Assembly: GCA_947623455.1 (NCBI GenBank)
Contig: OX392529.1
Span: forward strand, 54,951,186 to 55,015,185
Direction: 5' to 3'
DNA from: Mimachlamys varia
Lineage: Eukaryota > Mollusca > Bivalvia > Pectinida > Pectinidae
Length of the DNA stretch: 64,000 nt
Below, one piece after another: positions 1 to 13,451 of the stretch. How positions within the stretch are numbered: position 1 is the stretch's first letter; the number at the start of each line of letters is the position of its first letter. The translations under genes and the position numbers were made by a program. The notes beneath the pieces are model-generated. The model was given only the letters and a program-made list of their open reading frames with translations, had not been told where the DNA came from and searched no databases.

Positions 1-690
1 GCACTGAAGACGCATGACAACAGCTAATTTCAGCTCACAAGGTTGTGGCCCTTCTTCCAAAGTTTTGTAATTTATAGTCGACATTTGGAAACATGATCCA
101 CTCTGTCACAAACCCATTCATGGTTAAGTTACGTCATATAGACTCAAAGGTGTGTATGCCCTACATTTGATAAAACCTACAATATACCTATGTACATCAC
201 GTTATACTAGAAATCTTATCAATTTTATTTCACACAATTGGTTTGTCGTGTTCCTAACTGTTTTTTCTAACCTTAACACTCTTCTAAGTTTATACAAATC
301 AACAATGGTTATATGCAAAACAGCAAATGAGTTTTATAATCAATCATATTTATCTATGCTATTAATACATTAATATCATTATTCAAATTTTGACACAGGA
401 CCCTAATGAGTAAAAGCACTCTTAAGTATATTTACTAGAAATAAGATAGACAAATAATTCATACAATCCTTAGCATATCTTGTAAGAATTTTCTTTGTTC
501 TACTTAATATCAGACATTTTATCTAACCATCCTATGCCACCTTTGCTATATCTCCACATGTACTTCACAAGCATATTGATGTTTTAAGTAAATGGGACTA
601 TATTACTTTTTCATAGAACAGAAATTTTAGAACCCACTCTAATATCATTTTATACTCCACCTGTATTGCATGTGTAAAAATTACGGACTG
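1..690. other. AT-rich non-coding stretch
   Basis: No coding signal, RNA gene or repeat family was recognised. One 73-codon open frame is present, but its composition is that of random AT-rich sequence. Confidence 0.5.
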
Positions 691-3600
691 ACCAAAAGAC
701 ACCATGATACACCATTAACCTCTAACCCAAAGAACCAAAAAGCACCATTAACCTCTAACCAAAGACACCATGAAGCACCATTAATCTCTAACCCAAAGAC
801 ACCATGAAGCACCATTAACCTCTAACCCAAAGACACCACGAAACACCATTAACCTCCTACGAAAGACATCATGAAGCACCATTAACCTCTAACGAAAGAC
901 ACCATGAAGCACCATTAACCTCTAACCCAAAGACACCATGAAGCACCATTAACCTCTAACCAAAGACACCATGAAGCACCATTAACCTCTAACCCAAAGA
1001 CACCATGAAGTACCATTAACCTCTAACCCAAAGACACCATGAAGCACCATTAACCTCTAACCCAAAGACACCATGAAGAACCATTAACCTCTAACCCAAA
1101 GACACCATGAAGCACCATTAACCTCTAACCCAAAGACACAATGAAGCACCATTAACCTCTAACCAAAGACACCATGAAGCACCATTAACCTCTAACCCAA
1201 AGACACCATGAAGCACCATTAACCTCTTACCAAAAGGCATCATGAAGCACCATTAACCTCTAACCAAAGACACCATGAAGAACCATTAACCTCTAACCCA
1301 AAGACACCATGAAGCACCATTAATCTCTAACCCAAAGACACCATGAAGCACCATTAACCTCTAACCCAAAGACATCATGAAACACCATTAACCTCCTACC
1401 AAAGACATCATGAAGCACCATTAACCTCTAACGAAAGACACCATGAAGCACCATTAACCTCTAACCCAAAGACACCATGAAGCACCATTAACCTCTAACC
1501 AAAGACACCATGAAGCACCATTAACCTCTAACCCAAAGACACCATGAAGTACCATTAACCTCTAACCCAAAGACACCATGAAGCACCATTAACCTCTAAC
1601 CCAAAGACACCATGAAGAACCATTAACCTCTAACCCAAAGACACCATGAAGCACCATTAACCTCTAACCCAAAGACACAATGAAGCACCATTAACCTCTA
1701 ACCAAAGACACCATGAAGCACCATTAACCTCTAACCCAAAGACACCATGAAGCACCATTAACCTCTTACCAAAAGGCATCATGAAGCACCATTAACCTCT
1801 AACCAAAGACACCATGAAGAACCATTAACCTCTAACCCAAAGACACCATGAAGCACCATTAATCTCTAACCCAAAGACACCATGAAGCACCATTAACCTC
1901 TAACCCAAAGACACCACGAAACACCATTAACCTCCTACCAAAGACATCATGAAGCACCATTAACCTCTAACCAAAGACACCATGAAGCATCATTAACCTC
2001 TAACCCAAAGACACCATGAAGCACCATTAACCTCTAACCAAAGACACCATGAAGAACCATTAACCTCTAACCAAAGACACCATGAAGCACCATTAACCTC
2101 TGACCCAAAGACACCATGAAGCACCATTAACATCTAACCCAAAGACACCATGAAGCACCATTAAGCTCTTACCCAAAGACACCATGAAGCACCATTAACC
2201 TCTAACCCAAAGACACCATGAAGCACCATTAACCTCTAACCCAAAGACACCATGAAGAACCATTAACCTCTAACCAAAGACACCATGAAGCACCATTAAT
2301 CTCTAACCAAAGACACCATGAAGTACCATTAACCTCTAACCCAAAGACACCATGAAGTACCATTAACCTCTAACCCAAAGACACCATGAAGCACCATTAA
2401 CCTCTAACCAAAGACACCATGAAGCACCATTAACCTCTAACCCAAAGACACCATGAAGCACCATTAACCTCTAACCAAAGACACCATGAAGCACCATTAA
2501 TCTCTAACCAAAGACACCATGAAGTACCATTAACCTCTAACCCAAAGACACCATGAAGTACCATTAACCTCTAACCCAAAGACACAATGAAGCACCATTA
2601 ACCTCTAACCAAAGACACCATGAAGCACCATTAACCTCTAACCCAAAGACACCATGAAGCACCAATAACCTCTTACCAAAAGGCATCATGAAGAACCATT
2701 AACCTCTAACCCAAAGACACCATGAAGCACCATTAATCTCTAACCCAAAGACACCATGAAGCACCATTAACCTCTAACCCAAAGACACCATGAAGCACCA
2801 TTAATCTCTAACCAAAAACACCATGAAGCACCATTAACCTCTAACCCAAAGACACCATGAAGCACCATTAATCTCAAACCAAAAGGCACCATGAAGCACC
2901 ATTAATCTCAAACCAAAAGACACCATGAAGTACCATTAACCTCTAACCAAAAGGCACCATGAAGCACCATTAACCTCTAACCCAAAGACACCATGAAGCA
3001 CCATTAATCTCTAACCAAAGACACCATGAAGCACCATTAACCTCTAACCCAAAGACACCATGAAGCACCATTAATCTCAAACCAAAAGGCACCATGAAGC
3101 ACCATTAATCTCTAACCCAAAGACACCATGAAGTACCATTAACCTCTAACCAAAAGGCACCATGAAGCACCATTAACCTCAAACCAAAGACACCATGAAG
3201 AACCATTAACCTCTAACCCAAAGACCCATGAAGGACCATTAACCTCTAACCAAAGACACCATGAAGCACCATTAACCTCTAACCCAAAGACACCATGAAG
3301 CACCATTAACCTCTAACCCAAAGACACCATGAAGCACCATTAACCTCTAACCCAAAGACACCATGAAGCACCATTAATCTCTAACCCAAAGACACCATGA
3401 AGCACCATTAACCTCTAACCCAAAGACACCATGAAGCACCATTAATCTCTAACCAAAAACACCATGAAGCACCATTAACCTCTAACCCAAAGACACCATG
3501 AAGCACCATTAATCTCAAACCAAAAGGCACCATGAAGCACCATTAATCTCAAACCAAAAGACACCATGAAGTACCATTAACCTCTAACCAAAAGGCACCA

Positions 3601-4315
3601 TGAAGCACCATTAACCTCTAACCCAAAGACACCATGAAGCACCATTAATCTCTAACCAAAGACACCATGAAGCACCATTAACCTCTAACCCAAAGACACC
3701 ATGAAGCACCATTAATCTCAAACCAAAAGGCACCATGAAGCACCATTAATCTCAAACCAAAAGACACCATGAAGTACCATTAACCTCTAACCAAAAGGCA
3801 CCATGAAGCACCATTAACCTCAAACCAAAGACACCATGAAGAACCATTAACCTCTAACCCAAAGACCCATGAAGGACCATTAACCTCTAACCAAAGACAC
3901 CATGAAGCACCATTAACCTCTAACCCAAAGACACCATGAAGCACCATTAACCTCTAACCCAAAGACACCATGAAGCACCATTAACCTCTAACCCAAAGAC
4001 ACCATGAAGCACCATTAACCTCAAACCAAAGACACCATGAAGAACCATTAACCTCTAACCCAAAGACCCATGAAGGACCATTAACCTCTAACCAAAGACA
4101 CCATGAAGCACCATTAACCTCTAACCCAAAGACACCATGAAGCACCATTAACCTCTAACCCAAAGACACCATGAAGCACCATTAATATCTAACCCAAAGA
4201 CACCATGAAGCACCACGAACCTCTAACCCAAATGCACAATCATTAATTTTAACTTCTAGCTCAAAAACACCATGCAGCACCATTTACCTCCAGTCTAAAA
4301 GACACCATGAAGCAA
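691..4315. repeat. 33/34-bp minisatellite (ACCATTAACCTCTAACCC... family), about 105 copies
   Basis: The array repeats a 34-bp unit that can be read as accattaacctctaaccc followed by aaagacaccatgaagc. A 33-bp form lacks one C of the CCC. Variant units (aatctc, caaacc, aaggcacc, aagacccatgaagg) recur in fixed order. This gives higher-order periods of 539 bp in the first half (landmark 'ttaatctctaaccc' at 781, 1320 and 1859) and about 640 bp in the second half (2801/3442; 3221/3861). Units decay after about 4190, ending near 4315. No long open frame runs through it. It is most likely a non-coding satellite expanded by unequal exchange. Confidence 0.97.
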
Positions 4316-5188
4316 TATACACCCAATATCCAATAAGTTTTATATTGCATTATTACATGAAGAAATAAAAAGAATCTGGGAGTGTTGAAATAGAATTTTA
4401 GTCAAATTTAAGGACATGATTTAAAGTATATCAAAATGATTTGAAAATGTTGGCATAAAAGAAGTCTAAAAGTGGGTGAAAGTATAAGCTTGTTTCTGTC
4501 ACAGAATAAGAATATTAGTATCAAAGTACTGTAAAATGTTATCAAAGGGAGATAACTATTACACAGCGTAAGGAGAAAAAATGGACAAGACATCAACTAA
4601 GATTTTACATCTTTTTAAAATATTATTAATGCTAATAAGATAGTTAAAATATTTTTTTATAGCTTTTATATATCAAACAAAAGATTTAGAAAAAATTACA
4701 CACACTGAAGAGTACTAGATTAAACGGGGATATACCTGAAAATTGTATTATAATATTAACCGTCACCCACCATAATCACAGTTATTAAACCATTTTAACA
4801 AGGAAGTATATCTTGATTAATCTTCAATAACTGATTTTGGCACCGTTTTACTGTAAATACTTCAAGGTATCAAATATATCAGAAATACATTGTACACAAC
4901 CAGACATGTTCCTCTGCATTAGGGTACAAATAACCTCATTATATGTACATAATTCAGTAATTAACTCCTAGCTAGCTCACTAAATATTCTGTACTGTTAG
5001 ATGTATAATAATTAGGGTCCTGTAGCTCTCCTGATAGACTTTGATCGCAACATGTACAGCAATCACTGTCATGCTGCATTGAATTTTTTTTTTTTTCTAA
5101 GACAAACTCTCCCTTTATAAACAGAATTCTGCTTATTAATCTTCCATAGCAAAATATCATGAAATGCACTTTTGGTATTTAAATTACC
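4316..5188. other. Non-coding stretch
   Basis: AT-rich sequence with a T-run near 5085-5097. No gene or recognisable repeat was found. Confidence 0.5.
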
Positions 5189-5800
5189 TAGAATGGAATG
5201 TCTGTGAGACATCAATGCCCCTGCCCCCATATGAAAACAGTTCTGCAAACTTTCATGGAACTTATGGACAATATTTGGATTTCGACCAATCAGAGGCCAT
5301 GAAATGTCTCCTGTTTTAGTTTTCACAAAATAATTACTGGCATTGCTTTGTATTGCCAGATTACATACAAATACCGAATTTCATTTAAATTGGACAATGT
5401 TTAAATTTCATCAAATCAGAAGCCTTTATTTGGCAGCCATCTTGAATCATTATACCATATTTTTTCTTTATAATGAGTGCTGTCACGTTACCATCCCTCC
5501 CACTAAGTTTCATCATAATCCGTAAAGTTGAAAAAAAATTTATTACAGGATGTTTTTAGCCAATGAGAGACCGTGGCGGCCATCTTGGATGCTTGATCTG
5601 GAAAAAAAGACCAAGATGCACAACAGGACATCAGACTTATTATATATGCAAATTTTGATGACAATCGTATAAGTAGTTATTTTTCATTAAGCTGGCACAT
5701 TACAATTGGACAGGACAGGACGGGACAGACGGGAGGGGACGGACATGAGGTAACACTATATGCCCCCCCCCCCCCCATTTCATGGCGGGGGCATAAAAAT
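5189..5800 (+). repeat. Dispersed repeat, 'atgtctgtgagacat ... ggcgggggcata' family, copy 1 (longest)
   Basis: It begins with tagaatggaatgtctgtgagacat and ends with a poly-C tract followed by catttcatggcgggggcata. The same two ends occur at 13452-13606 and 20029-20250 with much shorter interiors. The interior holds 'gccatcttgga'-type motifs and 'tttgatgacaat...agtagttattt', the latter shared with copy 3. No coding capacity is visible. It is probably a non-autonomous mobile repeat, of unknown class. Confidence 0.8.
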
Positions 5801-6069
5801 ACAAACAAATTGAGTCAAGAGCTTATCTGAGAAAGGTGCAAGGTTGTCTAAATGCTACTCAGGTCCTTTTCTGCAACTCAATCATGGATGGAAGTGGAAA
5901 GAAATGTGCACATACAGGCATGTTCCCTCACTCCACAAAGCAACCTCATCCAGGACTGCTGTAAAACTCAGCTCATCAGGTTTGGATTTACAGGAAAAGG
6001 GGGGCTTTTGGAAGGACGCTTCATGTTCACGGGTAAGTTGGCAGGAAAACAACCAGTGAATCATAAGTG

Positions 6070-6600
6070 ACAGACTAACAACCATTGACCTATAAATAAC
6101 ACACACAAACCAACCAATAACTCAAAATTAAGAAACAGACTAACAACCAGTAACTCATAATTAAGAAACAGACTAACAACGAGTGACTCATAAGAAACAG
6201 ACTAACAACAATTGACTCATAAAAAAAACACACACAAACCAACCAGTAACTCATAATTAAGAAACAGACTAACAACCAATGACTCATAAGAAACAGACTA
6301 ACAACAATTGACTCATAAAAAACACACACACAAACCAATTAGTAACTCATAATTAAAAAACAGACTAACAACCAGTAACTCATAATTAAGAAACAGACTA
6401 ACAACCATTCACTCATAAATAACACACACAAACCAACCAGTAACTCAAAATTAAGAAACAGACTAACAACCAGTAACTCATAATTAAGAAACAGACTAAC
6501 AACCAGTAACTCATAAGAAACAGACAAGCAACGAATGACTCAAATAACAGACTAACAACCATGGACTCATAAATAACACAGACTAGCGACTATTGACTAT
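6070..6600. repeat. ~33-bp minisatellite (aagaaacagactaacaaccagtaactcataatt)
   Basis: Roughly 15 degenerate units follow one another, alternating the cores 'cagactaacaacca' and 'actcataattaagaaa'. Some units carry an inserted 'aacacacacaaaccaacc'. Minus-strand open frames at 6090-6338 and 6339-6527 are translations of this repeat and not genes. Confidence 0.92.
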
Positions 6601-6612
6601 TGACTCAAAAGT

Positions 6613-6802
6613 AACCCTGCATGCACATCTACACATGTTCCCTAATATTCCTGTGTAGTTTCATTGAAATCGGTTCATAGGTTTCTGAGGAGTTGTCCAG
6701 ACAAAAAAAACTTTTCCATTGACGGATGGATGGACAAGCAAATTCAAGTATACTCCACCCCAACACCCCCAACCCGCCTCCTCCTCCTTTGTGGGGGTAT
6801 AA
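6613..6802 (+). repeat. Dispersed repeat, 'ccctgcatgcac...cctgtgtagtttcat' family, copy A
   Basis: It starts with accctgcatgcacatctacac and carries 'cctgtgtagtttcattgaaat', 'ggatggatggacaag' and a terminal 'gtgggggtataatgag'. The first 60 bases recur at 7888-7975. The style matches common molluscan non-autonomous repeats. Confidence 0.7.
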
Positions 6803-7884
6803 TGAGTATATCAGTAAAACTTACTTGCAACAATTATCGACTAAACAGTATGATACCAGGCTAGGTAGCCTTGTAATTATACTCATTATCAGAGCAGCCT
6901 TGGAACAACTTATTCATACTCAACTTTGGAGTACCCTTTGGCTTTAACCAGCTGGGTATCTTTAGAACCGATGACTCAAATGTAGGGTATCCCAACAGCT
7001 GTGAATTGCATACCTTTACGGATTAGTTATTAACCAAAATTTCGATAGAATCACAACAACTAGCTGTCATTTTATTGTGGTCCATGGTAGTTATGTAACC
7101 CCCAGTGCGTAATTGTTTCTCGTAAATGACAGGTGTCACTACATAAAGATGTATCGCGACGATTTATTTCAGCATCGGACGATTTGTGAATCAATCTATC
7201 TATTCATGTATGAAGAAATAGCGAGCACTGACTCAGATCCCGATGTTATTTTATGCAGATTTTCCGTACACGATACGGAGGATATCATACCTTTGTTTAA
7301 ATGTGTCTCGTTTCTTTTGTTGAAATCAAACACGTCATGACTCGGGGGGACATCATTACCAACGTGCCCGATGAATCATTGGACGTTGAAAATAAATTAT
7401 ATTGTTAATCCCTTCAATTTACATATTGTTTCTATACTTAAATTTAGAGTCGATAAAATTATGTGAAATAGAACACCTAAAACCATTAGATAACCAAAAT
7501 TAAATGTAAAAATCCGTCACAAATGTTTTTAAAATGATGGGGTTTTCTGGTAATGAAAAATCTGTTAATTGATTTTTGTATGACATTGATTCCTGTTAAT
7601 ATGCAAATTAATTCAACATGGTAATTTCATGATTGACAAATTAAATAGAGATAAGAGGTCAAAAAGGTCAGTTCTATACTAAAATGCTATAAAATTATTT
7701 ATATAAACATACTTGCCAACATTTTTGAAATTTCCTTTAAGGAGATTCAATATGTTCTATTAATTAGCAAATAGGAACAAAACAACCAGTTATAAATCAC
7801 ACTAGAACTGTACGTCAATGACTGACTAATATGTTTTTTTCTTTGGTTTTGTGACTTGGCTACCAAGTCAACCAAACTTTCTGC
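6803..7884. other. Non-coding stretch with one unassigned small open frame (7146-7340, +)
   Basis: From the ATG at 7146 a 64-codon frame (MYRDDLFQHRTICES... ending near 7340) is less AT-biased than its surroundings. No family was recognised, no convincing splice sites flank it and it is too short to call. The rest of the interval shows nothing. Confidence 0.3.
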
Positions 7885-7887
7885 AGA

Positions 7888-7975
7888 AAAATACCCTGCA
7901 TGCACAACTTCACTTCGTCCCCAACATTCCTGTGTAGTTTCATTTTGTGCGGGGGGGGGGGGGGGGGGGTAAGCT
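7888..7975 (+). repeat. Dispersed repeat, 'ccctgcatgcac...' family, copy B (truncated), with G-run
   Basis: ataccctgcatgcacaactt, then cattcctgtgtagtttcattt, aligns with 6613-6665. It is followed by an uninterrupted run of about 19 G at 7951-7969 and a short (TA)n at 7980-7991. Confidence 0.65.
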
Positions 7976-8309
7976 CTATATATATATATATACAGAATGA
8001 AATTATTCATAATTTTTCAATATCAATTTATTTATTATTTAATATTATATTTTTAATTATTTATTCAATATTATATTTTTAATCATTTATTTAATATCAT
8101 ATATCTTACTAACTAATAATTTTGTGTTTTGTAGGGTAAAATGACACAATACTTCATGAATATTACAAGCTTATATGAAGTCCTACCTTTTTGACATCAT
8201 CCAAGGTCATTCAAGGTCAATGATGGTCACATGACCATGGCGACAAATGACAGGACTCCAGTCAGTACTGGTAGATGTATACCTATTGTCCTAGTGTCAA
8301 CAATGACTT

Positions 8310-8672
8310 ATTGTAATCGCCATAATAAGCACACACTCGGCGCCTAAAAAATAGTGTAAAGAGGGGGCTAATATGATAACAGAAATAGGATCTGGACGGA
8401 AAATGTTTTTATAAAGTAAATAAGTATAATGTATTTTTATTACAAGAATGAGCAGTACTCATAATGTGTGATATTTATTGTCATCAATTGCTAACAATTT
8501 GTACACATATTACCGTACCAATATTTGTTGGGTCTATTTCCTTGTTAACATGCCCACAGTGAAGTTTACCGAAGCGTTAAACAGTAGGGGAACATGCATT
8601 ATAATTCTAATACCTCCCTAGAAGGGGAAAGGGCGCATGTAGGGGAGGGGTGCTTATTACGGCAAATATGGT
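8310..8672. mobile_element. Degenerate TIR element related to the 'taccgtatttt...ataagcccc' family
   Basis: The right end reads ggggtgcttattacggcaaatatggtaa, resembling the inverted end of the element at 12173-13335. The left end carries a matching but diverged 'tcgccataataagcac'. The interior is non-coding. The pairing of the two ends is an inference. Confidence 0.4.
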
Positions 8673-9233
8673 AATTGTTGTATTAACTTGAGTACGTTTT
8701 TCTTGATCTCCACATGACAAAGCACCGACCATCAAATTTGTCTATATATATATCTATACACACATATCAGAAATAGAAGCAGATTGTCTTTGTTTGATAT
8801 TATACCTAGAAAACTTCCTTCAAAAAGACATGATACAGCACAATTTTTACTGTTACATTAAAACACCCTCAAATAACATGTATCAAATTTGCTACTTAGC
8901 ATATTTTTATGTTGATCCCGGCCTGACAAAAGATAATCACAGCGGGGAGGCCAGTTTTCCGTTAGGACGGAATATATTAATTTTGAAATCAACAGACTGT
9001 ATTAACATTTGAAATTCTTGGCATCTTATTTCACTACTTATATTTCACCAAATATATCACAATACCGTCCATACGGCTAAAGACTGACTGCAGTCACCTC
9101 ATGATCATTGAGATGTCCTGAACCAGGTTATTTTTTATATCAAATCACTCAATTTGCATATTTAAATTAAAGTAAAATATTTCAAAACTTTTTGATTCAG
9201 GACTTGAGAGATTTTCTAGATTTATGTTGAAAT
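8673..9233. other. Non-coding stretch
   Basis: A 72-codon open frame at 8794-9012 shows no recognisable motif. A short (TA)n lies near 8740. Nothing else was seen. Confidence 0.4.
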
Positions 9234-9410
9234 TACTGTAAAACCATTTAATTCAACATTTTCGTTGGGGTGAAATTTCGCTGTATACGATAGCTGAAAT
9301 AAAGATTGTTGAGAACAAAAATTTTGTTCGTGTTTTTATTTCGTTGTTCCTCATATCCCAATGAAATTAACGAAATTAAATGTTCAACGAAATTTAATGG
9401 TTTTACAGTA
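9234..9410. mobile_element. MITE, 177 bp, with TACTGTAAAACCATTTAATT inverted ends
   Basis: The left end tactgtaaaaccatttaatt (9234 on) and the right end aatttaatggttttacagta (ending 9410) are inverted copies of each other. Each terminal repeat is about 20 bp, and symmetry continues inward ('caacattttcg' against 'cgaaattaaatgttcaacga'). The element starts and ends with TA, consistent with a TA target-site preference as in Tc1/mariner-like MITEs. It has no coding capacity. Confidence 0.75.
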
Positions 9411-10684
9411 TGCTTTTAATTTTATGATTCATGACATGTAGTATTATAGTCAGACATTTCAGCAATGTCATTATGACATCATATAATATCGTCCCTTTAT
9501 AAATACCAGATCCCGTCCCCCGAACTAAATCAACTCCCCTCCCTCACCCAAACCACCAGTTCATGACCTACAAAAACTGTATCGATGTCATTTAATTACC
9601 ATCATACCATGTTTTACTATGTGTAACCAATCATTATTTTTAATATTTTGAATTTTTAATATACTTGAAAAGTTGTCCTTACTTTAACTTATATCTCATT
9701 GTGTATATACTTATTGTTACTATTTGGAGAGATCTAATATATATAGGATATGCCTGTTGTTCCATCTTTTTATCTTTTTGAAATAAAATTTGTTAAAATA
9801 AAATTATTTGTAATTTGACCTTCACATAATTAGTGAATATTTATTAACCTCAGTCATTTCTGAATTGTACTGGTCAAATTAAAAGCTAAATTGAGTATAT
9901 AAACTCTTACCTTTCTTTACGACGATATATAGCTCTCAGAAATATTGCTGTTTTGATAGTGGATGACTAGATTTTGATCCATCCCTATATCAAGAAATGT
10001 TTATTCCACATGGCCACCTCATCTGAAATGATTTCATATGGAAAGCTCATCTAAATATTCAACAAAAAAATAATATGAAAAAGAACTTATAAACAAAAAG
10101 CAGTCAAAATGATGAATGGTGTTCATGTCCAAAGCAGAATATTAGTATAATGTTTAATGACAAGACAACATATAATTCTGAATAACAACAAAAGTACTGA
10201 ATCGTAAACAGTGAAGTGTCCATTAATTGTCTCCCCATCTTGTGTGTCCTAAAACCACCCAGGGGGAGCTGCCTGTCCACTCAATGGGATCGCACCCACA
10301 CACTTTGTGTAACGACCTAATATATCACCTGAATGGTCAGTAAAACTAATGTTGAATATTTATATACATATACATCTGTATCTTGATTTATGAGTTAAGT
10401 TACCATGCCAACAAGTCACCTAGTGACTGTTATAACAGACAGAAAAAAGATTTCTGGAGACAAAAACTCGTTAAAAATACAGGTAGGCCACACACCTGTC
10501 AGTCCAAAATGTGTTGATAAATAGGTCAGAATGTTGACACTTCAAGTTTATCAAGAGGTCAGATTTTCTAAACACTTTTATAAATGATATTAAAATAAGT
10601 TTTGAAAGCCGTGTAAAAAAATCAATTAAAATTGGTGATATAATTGAGTGGACCTTCATATGAAATAGCTTTCTTCTATTCTGT
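9411..10684. other. Non-coding stretch
   Basis: AT-rich sequence without coding or repeat signals that could be recognised. Confidence 0.45.
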
Positions 10685-11010
10685 CAATTTTATTTCAAAT
10701 TTACTTATTCAAAATTCACTTCATCTTATTCAATCAAAACTTCTTTCAAATTTAATTCAAAATTCACATTCATTTTTTCAGTCAAGACTAACAAATTAAC
10801 TAAATCAAAATTCACTTTCATCTATTCAGTGAAAACTTATTTCAAATTTCCTAAAATTGTTTACCAATTCAAAATTACTTACTTTTTATAATTCACTTTC
10901 ATTTATTCAGTCAAAACTAACATTACTAAATCAACATTCACTTTCATCTTATTCAGTCAAACTTATTCCAAATTCACTAATTCAAAGTTCACTTTCATCT
11001 ATAAACATCA
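10685..11010. repeat. Degenerate tandem repeat (~55-65 bp; 'attcaaaattcactttcatctattcagtc')
   Basis: The phrases 'attcaaaattcac', 'tcatcttattcagtc' and 'aaaacttatttcaaatt' recur about five times in order with variable spacing. This is an old, decayed tandem array. Confidence 0.7.
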
Positions 11011-12172
11011 GTCATACTACATAATTATGTAAACGTATAGTCTTAGACAAATTTAAAAAGTCACTTGAAAAAGATAGCCATGCCATTGAAACGTTGTGAG
11101 GAACTATAGATATGTAATTTATTATTTAATCGGTCAAAAGTTCCACGTTCATTACTCAACAATCTAACATGCTGTATATATTCCCAGCTCATGTCTGGAG
11201 AATGTTTTATTTCCGTAAGACATGTTCTCACGAATCACCTTAGTCCTGACTTTATGCTGGTCCATCACACATTGACTTCCCTGCACATCAGATTAGTGAT
11301 TTAGTGTCGGATAAAAACATCTAGAAACAGTGGGATTTTTTTCCCAAATTACCTGGACTGACATCAGGGCGACTGGCTAACATTCTACGTTACATCAAAT
11401 GTAAGGGTCTTCTGTTTTAACACGGCATTGATATTTACCATGAACTCTCATTTCCTCCACAAAAGCCCTTAGCTAGCCTTTCTTTATGTACGAAATGGCT
11501 CCAGCAATATTTATTTACACAGTGAAGTAGCCTCCAAAGACAAATTTACTAAATGGTGTACTGAACTAATGCGGTTCAATTACAATTTACAGTTTTCTAA
11601 ATTACATTTGAAACTTGGTTTTATAGATTATTGGCCGACTGGCTTTCAAGAGGATAGACGGACACAAATGGCTGGTTAGCTTTGTTAGAAGGAAGCGTAA
11701 ACTTTGTGGTGTTAGTTTGTGTTAAATTAATTTTGGAATGTTAATTCAAATTAATCTGTTTTCAATATTTATTGTATAAATGTTGATTATGATATATGGA
11801 TAGCTCTTGAAAATAAAGAAAATGAAACTAAATTGTTTAAACTGAAATTCATATTTTTGATGCACAACTCAAGTCTAATCTGTTAAGACAACAATATTTC
11901 AAGAAGTAGAAACAGACTGTATAACTAATATCATTTCATTTATCTCTGAGTCTGATTACCATTTATGACTGTGAAAAGTAATCTAGTTTTAATCAACTTA
12001 CTGAAATGAGAAAAACGGGCTGGCAACAATAAAATTATTATTTTTTGTATATTATCTGCTTTTTAAGATTCGGTGGATGATGGATTGATACTATGGAATT
12101 GCCATTCAAAATAACATGCTATCTAAAAACTCACAATACTTTGTTGACCTTACAAAGCTCTTGCAACAAGCT
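11011..12172. other. Non-coding stretch
   Basis: No gene, RNA or repeat family was recognised. Confidence 0.45.
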
Positions 12173-13335
12173 TACCGTATTTTACCGGGAATAAGCCCCC
12201 TCCCACGAATAAGCCCCCTCCCCACTTTGGCAAAGGTTCTTGGAACAGGGTGGGAGCCTGGGAATAAGCCCCCACCCTAAATTTTGTCTTTCTCTCAATA
12301 AAAAGCATGTTAATTTCTTTTTAATTTTGTGTCTGAACATCAAATATATCTAACTGTGGGTAAAAAAAATATCTATAAAGCTAAGCTTGAAATAAAACAT
12401 TGTTCATCTGGTGTTAAGAACACCATACTTTCATGTTTGAACTGGTTGTGCATTTTGCAAACTTTGAACAAAAACGAAATATTATTCTTGTACTTGATCC
12501 ATTATATGCAAGTCTGTATTGAAAAAGAAAATAAAGAAAATATATTTTATAGTGATAAAGCAAAAGTAAATTCATTTTGAAGTAGTTTGTTGCCAAGTAG
12601 TTTGTTTCAAATCTAACCTTTCTGTCAATATCAGTTCGTTTAAATTGTCATTCTGAAATTTGTATCAACCGGCTCTCTGAGAAAACAAGATGGCTGCCTT
12701 CAGATGGCCTTAGCGTTTTTTGGAAGACTTTTATCCATAAATACATGTTTCTTGCTCTTAATGCTTCCAGACTCAATGCAGATAAGTTGGTTTGTTGTTT
12801 TTGTATGATTCATGCATTGGTTTTGTGTTAATTTTACCTTGTTTACTCAAATTTCTTAAGCTATCCACTGCCTTGCAGGCCTATCACAAATCTCGTAATG
12901 GCAGTAGCCAAACGACAAGCAGTCTTATTGTCATGATATTAATTCCTTTTACACATCTGAATGTTATTATTGTATCTTAATGAATACTTATTAACTTATA
13001 AATGAAAATTCATTCAAGATGATGCTTGATAAATTGAATTATCTAAACCAATTGCTAATAGAAAATCTGTTAACATTACCAATCAATCGGTGAATGGCAT
13101 CAATTTGTAGTGACTGTTTTTAAATATTCTGAATGTAAATTGCTATTTTAACAAAACAAACAACTAGAATTACATTACTGGTATAGTGTGGAATGAGTTC
13201 CTAGATCAAAACAGTATAATATCCAAAATGGCGGACTTATGTGAACAGGGGTGTATTCGGGAATAAGACCCCTCCCTACTTTTGATCAATTATTTTTCTC
13301 AGGGGGTGGGGGCTTATTCCCGGTCAAATACGGTA
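12173..13335. mobile_element. 1.16-kb non-autonomous DNA transposon with ~32-bp TIRs
   Basis: The left end reads taccgtattttaccgggaat then aagccccctccc. The right end, read in reverse complement, is taccgtatttgaccgggaat then aagcccccacccc. The two match over about 32 bases with a few mismatches. The left subterminal region repeats 'aataagcccc' three times. The interior (12320-13240) has only short open frames without transposase motifs. A fragment of the same end lies in intron 1 of the RING gene (48828-48910), and single diverged ends lie near 8672 and 23042. The superfamily is not assignable by eye. Confidence 0.8.
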
Positions 13336-13451
13336 ATTTTTTTTATCAAAGTACCTTTATTACTTTACAATATGTATCATAAAATTAGACACTTTAAAGT
13401 ATTGCAAACCAAAAATTTATAATCTAACTTGAGAATAAGAATATATATGTA

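Noticed and set aside
691..4315. Telomeric or CRISPR-like array
   Set aside because: Units contain one CTAACCC each, but the 34-bp period is not telomeric. There are no unique spacers, so it is not a CRISPR array, and the window is eukaryotic.
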